DNA from: Candidatus Omnitrophota bacterium
GTDB taxonomy: Bacteria; Omnitrophota; Gorgyraeia; Gygaellales; Profunditerraquicolaceae
Reading direction: 5' to 3'
Assembly: GCA_029563245.1 (NCBI GenBank)
Contig: JAKQSG010000147.1
Location: forward strand, 1-5,273
DNA length: 5,273 bases
Shown here: positions 1-5,273 of the stretch, in pieces
Layout: every line of letters starts with the position of its first letter
How positions within the stretch are numbered: the stretch's first letter is position 1
Notes under the pieces: generated by a model
Database searches by the model: none
What the model was told of the DNA's origin: nothing
Seen by the model: the letters and a program-made list of their open reading frames with translations, nothing else
Translations under genes and position numbers: made by a program

Positions 1-1
1 A

Positions 2-307
2 ATAGAAGGAGATGGGAAAGTAGAGTCGGTTAAGGTTAAAAATGTTAAAACAGGGCTTAAGTCAAATATTGCCTGTCAGGGGGTTTTTATTTTTGTAGGC
101 ATAAGCCCGAATACTGGATTTGTAAGAAACATATTGGAGACGGATGATTCTGGTTTTGTAATTGTTAACCAAGAGATGCATACGACAAAGGAGGGGGTAT
201 TTGCCTGCGGAGATTGCGTAAAAAAGAGCCTTTATCAGGTAATCAGCGCCTGCGGCGACGGGGCAGTCGCTGCAGATTCCGTACATAAATATCTTTTGAA
301 TCTATGA
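2..307 (+). CDS. trxB: Thioredoxin reductase, C-terminal part (5' end outside window)
   Basis: The reading frame is open from base 2 to a TGA at 305-307 and gives the last 101 residues of a FAD/NAD(P)H-dependent pyridine nucleotide-disulfide oxidoreductase. The fragment holds a GVFIFVGISPNT stretch (fragment residues 27-38), then TTKEGVFACGDC (61-72), which matches the second FAD-contacting motif (T-x-x-GVFAxGD) of low-molecular-weight thioredoxin reductases, then QVISACGDGAVAA (79-91), the usual helix near the C-terminus. The protein ends a few residues later, as the family does. The redox-active CxxC and the NADPH-binding site would lie upstream, so they cannot be checked. The expected role is cytoplasmic reduction of thioredoxin with NADPH; related ferredoxin- or NADH-linked reductases, or an AhpF-like protein, cannot be excluded from this end alone. 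Cys replaces the more common Ala or Val in the ACGDC and SACGDG segments. The stop overlaps the next start (ATGA). Confidence 0.88.
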   Translation: MEGDGKVESVKVKNVKTGLKSNIACQGVFIFVGISPNTGFVRNILETDDSGFVIVNQEMHTTKEGVFACGDCVKKSLYQVISACGDGAVAADSVHKYLLNL

Positions 308-2097
308 ATAAGATCTATACGCATAACAAGAAGCTTAGGGATTGGGTGGATAAGATGGCTAAGCTCTGCCAGCCGGATAAGATTGTCTGGATAGATGGGA
401 CAGATGAGCAGAGAAGGCTTCTTGAAAGAGAGGCTCTTGAAACAAAAGAATTAATCGAGCTTGATCAAAATAAACTGCCGGGATGCTTTTTACATCGAAC
501 CGCCTTTGATGATGTTGCGCGTACGGAACACCTTACCTTTATCTGCACCAGAAGAAAGCATGATGCAGGCCCGAATAATAATTGGATGTCTCCGGGTTCT
601 GCCTATAAGAAAGCAAGGGAGATATTTAAGGGCGCAATGGCAGGAAGGATTATGTATGTAATTCCTTTTTCAATGGGCCCGGTAGGGTCTGAATTCAGTA
701 AGATAGGGGTAGAGCTGACAGACTCCCGCTATGTAGTTTTGAACATGATGGTTATGACCAGGGTTGGAACACCAGTCTTAAGGCAACTTGAGGAGAAGAA
801 TGATTTTACAAAATGCCTGCATTCCAAGGCCCAGCTTGATATTAATAAAAGGTTAATACTTCATTTTCCCGAGGATAATACTATTTGGAGCGTGGGTTCT
901 GGTTACGGCGGGAACGTCCTTTTGGGGAAGAAATGCCTTTCTCTTCGTATTGCAAGTTTTATCGCCCGTAAAGAGCGTTGGTTAGCCGAACATATGCTGA
1001 TCATGGGGATAGAGGAGCCCAACGGCCACATAGAATATATTGCAGCTGCTTTTCCCAGCGCCTGCGGGAAAACAAACTTAGCCATGCTTGTGCCTCCGGA
1101 AGGGTTAAAGATAAAAGGTTATCGCATATGGACAGTGGGTGATGATATTGCCTGGATGCGCGTTGATTCAGACGGTGCATTATGGGCGATTAATCCTGAA
1201 TCCGGCTTTTTCGGTGTCGCCCCCGGTACTAATTCTAAGACTAACCCGAATATGATTGATACTATAAAAAAAGGCACTATTTATACTAACGTTTTATTAA
1301 AATCTGATAATACTGTGTGGTGGGAAGGGGCTGACGAAGAAGCTCCTTCCGAGGGGATAGATTGGCAGGGGAGGCCCTGGAAACCGGGTATGCGGGATGT
1401 AAAAGGAAATCCTGTTTTAGGCGCGCATCCTAATGCCCGTTTTACAGTCCCGATTAAAAATTGCCCTTCAGCTTCTTTTAGGCTTGAGCAGCATCACGGA
1501 GTACCTATTTCGGCAATTGTTTTCGGGGGGAGGAGGGCACATGTTGCCCCGTTAGTATATGAGGCCTTCAATTGGAGGCATGGGGTTTTTATCGGAGCTA
1601 CCATGGCATCTGAACGTACCGCTGCTCAGGTAGGTGAGGTAGGAGAGGTCAGGCGCGATCCTATGGCGATGTTTCCTTTTTGCGGGTATAATATGGCTCA
1701 TTATTTTAAGCATTGGTTGAATATGGGCAAACGTATGCCTAAGGCTCCTAAAATATTTCATGTTAACTGGTTCAGGACAGATGAGCGCGGTAAGTTTATC
1801 TGGCCTGGTTTTACTGAGAATTTAAGAGTCTTGGAATGGATATTAGACCGTTGTAATAATAAGGTAGCTGCTGTAAAGACCGCGATAGGCTATATACCTA
1901 AGTTGGATGATATAGATATGACTGGGTTGGAGCTGTCCAGGGATAATCTGGAGAAACTCTTAGAAGTAAAATCAAGCGAATGGTTTGAGGAATTAAAAAA
2001 GATTAAGAAGTTCTTCCAGGAATTTAAAAAAGATCTGCCTGTTGAGTTATGGGAAGAATTTAAGAATCTGGAGAAGAGGGTAAAAGAAAATGGCTAA
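304..2097 (+). CDS. pckG: Phosphoenolpyruvate carboxykinase, GTP-dependent type
   Basis: This 597-residue protein has the usual length of GTP-type PEPCK, which interconverts oxaloacetate + GTP and PEP + CO2 + GDP in the cytoplasm (gluconeogenesis or anaplerosis). Visible family motifs in order: NNNWMSPG (91-98); [10 protein letters not shown] (120-129); [11 protein letters not shown] (200-210) with the metal-binding lysine; the P-loop [10 protein letters not shown] (249-258) with the reactive Cys254 typical of the GTP class; VGDDIAWMR (278-286), the kinase-2 metal site; [14 protein letters not shown] (297-310); FGGRRAH (407-413); the mobile lid region around [11 protein letters not shown] (431-441); and [11 protein letters not shown] (458-468) near the guanine pocket. 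No key residue appears missing. The C-terminal ~40 residues are Lys/Glu-rich helix, as is common in the family. The ATG at 304 overlaps the trxB stop by four bases and has no convincing Shine-Dalgarno, so translational coupling is likely. The 3' end overlaps purC by 8 bases. Confidence 0.97.
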   Translation: MNKIYTHNKKLRDWVDKMAKLCQPDKIVWIDGTDEQRRLLEREALETKELIELDQNKLPGCFLHRTAFDDVARTEHLTFICTRRKHDAGPNNNWMSPGSAYKKAREIFKGAMAGRIMYVIPFSMGPVGSEFSKIGVELTDSRYVVLNMMVMTRVGTPVLRQLEEKNDFTKCLHSKAQLDINKRLILHFPEDNTIWSVGSGYGGNVLLGKKCLSLRIASFIARKERWLAEHMLIMGIEEPNGHIEYIAAAFPSACGKTNLAMLVPPEGLKIKGYRIWTVGDDIAWMRVDSDGALWAINPESGFFGVAPGTNSKTNPNMIDTIKKGTIYTNVLLKSDNTVWWEGADEEAPSEGIDWQGRPWKPGMRDVKGNPVLGAHPNARFTVPIKNCPSASFRLEQHHGVPISAIVFGGRRAHVAPLVYEAFNWRHGVFIGATMASERTAAQVGEVGEVRRDPMAMFPFCGYNMAHYFKHWLNMGKRMPKAPKIFHVNWFRTDERGKFIWPGFTENLRVLEWILDRCNNKVAAVKTAIGYIPKLDDIDMTGLELSRDNLEKLLEVKSSEWFEELKKIKKFFQEFKKDLPVELWEEFKNLEKRVKENG

Positions 2098-2983
2098 ACA
2101 GGTACTAACAAGCACTGATTTTAAGGGCATGAATATATTCCGTAAGGGAAAGGTTAGGGATGTTTATGATTTAGGGGATAAGCTTTTAATTGTCTCCACG
2201 GATAGGATATCGTGTTTTGATGTAATCTTGCCATGTGGTATACCTTATAAAGGAGAAGTTTTGACCGCTATTTCAAAATTCTGGTTTGATTTTACCAGGG
2301 ATTTAATTCCTAACCATTTTATTTCATCAGACCTTGAGAAATATCCTCAGCAGCTTAAAATATACCATGAAGATTTGCTGGGCCGTTCGATGTTGGTGGC
2401 CAAGAGCAAGCCTCTGCCTGTAGAGTGTATTGTCCGGGGTTATTTGTCCGGTTCAGGCTGGAAAGAGTATAAAAAAGAACAATCTGTCTGCGGGATACGC
2501 CTTCCGGATGGCTTAAGGGAATCCGATAAGCTTCCCGAGGTAATATTTACTCCTTCTACTAAAGCGGATGTCGGGCATGACCAGAATGTCAGCCAGGCCT
2601 ATATAGAAGATTTGATCGGTAAGGAGATAGCTGATAAAATTGCCTCAGCCAGCATAGCAATCTATAAAAAAGCAAGCGATTATGCATTATCAAAAGGGAT
2701 AATTATCGCGGATACTAAGTTTGAGTTTGGTATTTATAATGATGAGATTATCCTGATCGATGAAGTGCTTACGCCTGATTCCTCGCGCTTCTGGCCCGCA
2801 AATGAGTATGCTCCGGGCAGGCCTCAGGCAAGCTTTGATAAACAGTTTGTCAGGGATTACCTTGAGGCTTTAAATTGGGATAAGGTTTTGCCTGCCCCTG
2901 TGCTTCCTGAAGATATAATCACTAAGACTACCCAGAAGTACCTCGAGGCTTACAATAGATTAACCGATAGGAAATTAAGCTAA
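2090..2983 (+). CDS. purC: Phosphoribosylaminoimidazole-succinocarboxamide synthase (SAICAR synthetase)
   Basis: This 297-residue enzyme joins CAIR and aspartate using ATP to form SAICAR in de novo purine synthesis. Motifs: GKVRDVYD (20-27), the ATP-binding N-terminal loop; [10 protein letters not shown] (36-45); [15 protein letters not shown] (109-123), which fits SAICAR synthetase signature 1; FTPSTKAD (153-160); IADTKFEFG (206-214), signature 2; and [13 protein letters not shown] (224-236). The length matches the longer form of the family (about 290-310 residues, as in yeast Ade1 and many bacteria) rather than the ~235-residue E. coli form. The ATG lies inside the end of pckG and is preceded by AGAGGG at 2075-2080, nine bases upstream. 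No other purine gene is visible in the window, so purC is separated here from its pathway partners. The next gene starts at the base after the TAA stop. Confidence 0.97.
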   Translation: MAKQVLTSTDFKGMNIFRKGKVRDVYDLGDKLLIVSTDRISCFDVILPCGIPYKGEVLTAISKFWFDFTRDLIPNHFISSDLEKYPQQLKIYHEDLLGRSMLVAKSKPLPVECIVRGYLSGSGWKEYKKEQSVCGIRLPDGLRESDKLPEVIFTPSTKADVGHDQNVSQAYIEDLIGKEIADKIASASIAIYKKASDYALSKGIIIADTKFEFGIYNDEIILIDEVLTPDSSRFWPANEYAPGRPQASFDKQFVRDYLEALNWDKVLPAPVLPEDIITKTTQKYLEAYNRLTDRKLS

Positions 2984-3985
2984 GTGAACTTCATTAAGAA
3001 AGCTCTGGTATTATTCTTAAGGCTGGGTATCAGTATCCTTCTGCTAACTCTGCTTTTTAAGTTCAATAAAATAGAGATAAATAAGCTGGCTGTAGATATA
3101 AAAAGCGCTGATAAACTGTTTCTGGCTCTTGGTTTTTTAGCCTTCTTTTTAGTTCATTTCTTCGGTTTCGTGCGCTGGCTTATGCTTTTAAGGGCTGCCG
3201 GTATACATATTCCTGTAAAGAGGCTGGTCATTTCTTTTTCCGGAGGGGCCTTCTTCAGCATTTTTCTACCTTCAACAATAGGAGGGGATTTAATAAGAAC
3301 CGCTGATCTTGCCGGGTATACAAAGAAAGCTAAAGAGGTAATAGCGACTGTTTTCTTGGATAGGCTAAGCGGATATATTGGGCTTGTTATTGTTGTTATC
3401 ATTGCGTTAATATTCAAAAGTGGCTTAGTAATGGATAGGGTTGTTGTTAGTTCAGTCATAGCAATTACAGCCATACTTATTTTTACGGTCTTTGTCTTGT
3501 TTAATGTTTCTATATTTAATATGGTCTCTAAGTTCTTAAGTACTCCTAAGGCCGGAAAGATTAAGGAGATGATTAGAGGGTTGCATTACGAGATACATCT
3601 TTTCCGCAACCGCAAAAAGCTGGTTTTATACAATATTTTGCTTTCTCTCCTGGTACAGTTTATAGGCCCGGTGAGCGCTTATTTTATAGCCTTGTCATTG
3701 GGGGTTAGGATCAATTTTATATATTTCCTCATTTTTCTTCCTATCATAGGGGCAATCACCCTTTTACCTATTGCTATAGGCGGCCTGGGGCTTCGGGAAA
3801 GCCTTTTTGTCGTATATTTTGCCAAGGCACAGGTTGCCAAACAGCTGGCTATAGCCATGTCACTGCTTTCATTCTCTTTTATTGTTTTCTACGGGGCATT
3901 GGGAGGGATCATTTATGTCCTTGCAGTACATTATAGACGGGTGCAATGTGACGCATCACCCAAAATTCATAAGAGCCGTACCTAG
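2984..3985 (+). CDS. Flippase-like integral membrane protein (lysylphosphatidylglycerol synthase TM-region / UPF0104 family)
   Basis: This is a 333-residue, very hydrophobic protein with about seven or eight likely membrane segments (approximately 7-26, 45-66, 83-96, 129-146, 155-175, 213-238, 244-266 and 287-315). Family-typical patches are FLPSTIGGDLIR (94-105), VFLDRLSG (123-130) and AIGGLGLRES (264-273), as in the TM domain of MprF and in stand-alone YbhN/AglD-like proteins. Members are thought to move or modify lipid-linked molecules; the substrate here cannot be read from sequence. There is no C-terminal lysyltransferase domain, so it should not be called MprF. The start is GTG directly after the purC stop (TAAGTG), with only a weak AGGA at 2969-2972, which suggests coupling to purC. 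The last ~20 codons overlap the next gene and encode a polar tail (HYRRVQC... to SRT) after the final membrane helix. Confidence 0.85.
   Translation: MNFIKKALVLFLRLGISILLLTLLFKFNKIEINKLAVDIKSADKLFLALGFLAFFLVHFFGFVRWLMLLRAAGIHIPVKRLVISFSGGAFFSIFLPSTIGGDLIRTADLAGYTKKAKEVIATVFLDRLSGYIGLVIVVIIALIFKSGLVMDRVVVSSVIAITAILIFTVFVLFNVSIFNMVSKFLSTPKAGKIKEMIRGLHYEIHLFRNRKKLVLYNILLSLLVQFIGPVSAYFIALSLGVRINFIYFLIFLPIIGAITLLPIAIGGLGLRESLFVVYFAKAQVAKQLAIAMSLLSFSFIVFYGALGGIIYVLAVHYRRVQCDASPKIHKSRT
3901..3907 (+). promoter_or_regulatory. Ribosome binding site for the NYN-domain gene
   Basis: GGGAGGG, with a GGAGG core at 3902-3906, lies eight bases before the ATG at 3915. It sits inside the 3' end of the membrane-protein gene. 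It decides the start: the longer frame from an ATG at 3882 would add 11 residues unrelated to the NYN fold, whereas 3915 begins directly with the first beta strand. Confidence 0.75.
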
Positions 3986-4397
3986 AAAATCCCACGATAC
4001 TAGATTATCCTTGGTTGGGCTAATCAAATCAAGGGGGCTTTGCGGTAATGCAAATAATTTGGTTTGGATTGTTTTCGACGGTTACCCGGACCGTTTAATT
4101 GAGGGCCTGGAAAAAGGCCGCCTGAGGATTGTTTTTTCTTATAGCCGTAGCGCGGACGATAAGATTAAGAGGATTTTAGAGCTGATAGATAGGCCTAGGA
4201 ATGCAGTGGTAGTTTCCGACGATAAAGAAGTATCTTCTTTTGCCAGGCTTATGCACGCCAGAACAATGAGCATAGAAGAGTTTATTAAAGACGATGCTTT
4301 TGGAAAAGCAAGCAAGGCCAACCTTGACGAAATAAAGGTTAACTATAGCCAGATGCAGAAGATTGATGAGGAGCTAAAGAGGATATGGTTAAAGTAG
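3915..4397 (+). CDS. YacP-like NYN (PIN-like) domain protein, putative ribonuclease
   Basis: From the ATG at 3915 the protein has 160 residues and is essentially one NYN domain of the YacP type. The first strand YIIDGCNV (5-12) carries the expected Asp8 and Asn11; IVFDGYPD (52-59) supplies Asp55; SADDKI (79-84) has Asp81/Asp82; and VVVSDDKEV (98-106) has Asp102/Asp103. Together these give the acidic metal-binding set of PIN/NYN nucleases. After it comes a polar helical tail ending in ELKRIWLK. B. subtilis YacP (Rae1) is a ribosome-associated mRNA endonuclease; a similar role in RNA cleavage is inferred, not shown. An upstream in-frame ATG at 3882 exists, but I chose 3915 because of the Shine-Dalgarno and the domain boundary. 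The gene overlaps the membrane-protein gene by 71 bases and the following MBL gene by 13 bases, so all three are probably co-transcribed. Confidence 0.85.
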   Translation: MSLQYIIDGCNVTHHPKFIRAVPRKSHDTRLSLVGLIKSRGLCGNANNLVWIVFDGYPDRLIEGLEKGRLRIVFSYSRSADDKIKRILELIDRPRNAVVVSDDKEVSSFARLMHARTMSIEEFIKDDAFGKASKANLDEIKVNYSQMQKIDEELKRIWLK

Positions 4398-5164
4398 CAA
4401 GTAAGGGCAAAGATTTCATTAAATTCTTAGGTACTGCAGGGGCGCGTTTTGTAATGATCGATCAATTGCGCGCTTCAGGGGGAATTTGGTTATCCTATCA
4501 AGGGAGTAATGTATTGATTGACCCTGGCCCGGGTTCCATTGTGCGTTGTGCTTCTAGTAGGCCGAGATTAAACCCTGCCAATCTAAATGCAATAATCTTA
4601 ACGCATAAGCATTTGGATCACGCTAATGATATCAATGTAATGATTGAGGGGATGACTGAAGGGGGGTTTAAGCGAAGGGGGCTTGTATTTTGCCCCGGTG
4701 ATTGTCTAAGCCAGGATTCAATAATCCTTAAATATGTGCGTAATTTTCCTGAAGGGATTAAGATTCTAAGGCCGATGGGCAGGCATAAAGTGGGCGGCTT
4801 TAGCTTTCAATCTTCGATGCCTCATTTGCATACCGTGGAAACCTACGGATTAAAATTCAAGCTTAATAATATAAGCTACGGTATTCTTGCGGATACCAGG
4901 TATTTTGATAAATTGGAAGATTTTTATAAATCGGATATTTTAATAATCTCAGTTGTCTTCTCTGATCCGAGGCCGGGGATTGACCACTTGTGCTTGGCAG
5001 ATGCCGAGAAGATTATAAGGGCAATAAGGCCCAAGAGGGCAATTCTTACGCATTTCGGAATGAGCATGCTTAAGGCCAAGCCTATTCTTTTAGCCAAAAG
5101 CCTATCCAGGAAAACCGGGATTAGGGTTGAGGCTGCTTATGATGGAATGGTTATAAATGTATGA
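4385..5164 (+). CDS. MBL-fold metallo-hydrolase
   Basis: This 259-residue cytoplasmic protein has no signal peptide and a complete metallo-beta-lactamase fold. It opens with FLGTAGARF (14-22) and QLRASGGIWL (27-36), then LIDPGPG (44-50). The metal-binding motif THKHLDH (73-79) gives His74, His76, Asp78 and His79. His147 in MPHLH, Asp170 in ILADTRYF and His223 in LTHFG complete the usual two-metal site, so it should be catalytically competent. The overall layout resembles RNase Z-like and phosphodiesterase-like MBL proteins. I see nothing that fixes the substrate, and I do not see the tRNase Z exosite arm, so a specific name is not justified. The ATG at 4385 lies in the end of the NYN gene; GAGGAG at 4368-4373 is eleven bases upstream and a closer AGAGG sits at 4378-4382. 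Starting later would remove the first beta strand, so 4385 is preferred. It is the last gene of the apparent operon. Confidence 0.9.
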   Translation: MVKVASKGKDFIKFLGTAGARFVMIDQLRASGGIWLSYQGSNVLIDPGPGSIVRCASSRPRLNPANLNAIILTHKHLDHANDINVMIEGMTEGGFKRRGLVFCPGDCLSQDSIILKYVRNFPEGIKILRPMGRHKVGGFSFQSSMPHLHTVETYGLKFKLNNISYGILADTRYFDKLEDFYKSDILIISVVFSDPRPGIDHLCLADAEKIIRAIRPKRAILTHFGMSMLKAKPILLAKSLSRKTGIRVEAAYDGMVINV

Positions 5165-5188
5165 TGTAAAAGGTTTTGAGGTTTTTCC

Positions 5189-5217
5189 TTGACTTAGCCC
5201 TGTATTTGTGATAAATT
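5189..5217 (+). promoter_or_regulatory. Putative sigma70-type promoter for the gene at 5257
   Basis: A -35-like TTGACT (5189-5194, five of six to consensus) is followed after exactly 17 bases by TAAATT (5212-5217, four of six to TATAAT). A TG at 5209-5210 gives an extended -10 (TGATAAATT). Transcription would start near 5224, leaving a leader of about 33 bases before the ATG. It lies in the only gene-free gap of the window. This is assigned by eye, and the sigma factor preferences of the host are unknown. Confidence 0.6.
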
Positions 5218-5243
5218 TACTGAAAGTTAAGCAATGCAAACAC

Positions 5244-5250
5244 AAGGAGG
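5244..5250 (+). promoter_or_regulatory. Strong Shine-Dalgarno for the gene at 5257
   Basis: AAGGAGG, continuing as AAGGAGGTGG to 5253, is a near-perfect complement of the 3' end of 16S rRNA. It is six bases from the ATG at 5257, much stronger than any ribosome binding site in the preceding operon, which suggests a well-translated gene. Confidence 0.8.
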
Positions 5251-5256
5251 TGGAGG

Positions 5257-5273
5257 ATGAGTAGTTGGCAAGT
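5257..5273 (+). CDS. Start of an unidentified gene (3' end outside window)
   Basis: An ATG follows the strong Shine-Dalgarno and the putative promoter. Only five complete codons, MSSWQ, are in the window, so the product cannot be identified. Its own promoter and a 92-base gap from the MBL gene indicate a separate transcription unit on the same strand. Confidence 0.6.

Noticed and set aside
62..286. 74-codon open frame on the minus strand
   Set aside because: It is antisense to the thioredoxin reductase end, whose motifs are clear; no family resemblance or ribosome site supports it.
3154..3474. 106-codon open frame on the minus strand
   Set aside because: It lies wholly inside the flippase-like gene; its translation shows no recognisable domain and it is an antisense shadow of a well-supported membrane protein.
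3882..3914. Upstream in-frame ATG that would lengthen the NYN protein by 11 residues
   Set aside because: No ribosome site fits it, the extra residues lie outside the domain, and the ATG at 3915 has a well-placed GGGAGGG.
5169..5190. Possible terminator after the MBL gene (AAGG ... CCTT)
   Set aside because: The stem would be only about four pairs with a 13-base loop and no following U-tract, and it runs into the -35 box.
1..5273. Mobile element, CRISPR array, tRNA/rRNA or defence system
   Set aside because: Almost every base is accounted for by recognisable housekeeping-type genes; I saw no repeat arrays, transposase or integrase motifs, or tRNA-like folds.

Overview
The window carries a compact bacterial gene cluster, all on the + strand. 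From about base 2 to 5164 six genes follow each other with overlaps or zero spacing, which suggests one transcript. In order they are: the 3' end of a thioredoxin reductase (trxB), a complete GTP-type phosphoenolpyruvate carboxykinase (pckG), a SAICAR synthetase (purC), a polytopic membrane protein of the flippase-like / lysylphosphatidylglycerol synthase TM-region family, a YacP/NYN-domain putative RNase, and an MBL-fold metallohydrolase. After a 92-base gap with a good sigma70-like promoter and a very strong Shine-Dalgarno, a new gene begins at 5257 and runs off the window.

The organism is bacterial: Shine-Dalgarno sites, YacP-type NYN protein, overlapping operon genes. Base composition looks moderate (low 40s % GC by eye), and AGG/AGA arginine codons are frequent. 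Gene content and style would fit an uncultured anaerobic lineage such as Omnitrophota or a related PVC-like phylum. That placement is an impression; no marker gene here settles it.

The genes do not form one pathway. pckG (oxaloacetate/PEP interconversion) and purC (purine synthesis) are central metabolism, trxB is thiol redox, the membrane protein probably acts on a lipid-linked substrate, and the last two are a putative endoribonuclease next to a putative metal-dependent hydrolase. I see housekeeping genes in a tightly packed operon, with no mobile element, CRISPR array, RNA gene or defence system. The points most worth a second look are the 71-base overlap between the membrane protein and the NYN gene, and the pairing of the NYN gene with the MBL-fold gene.
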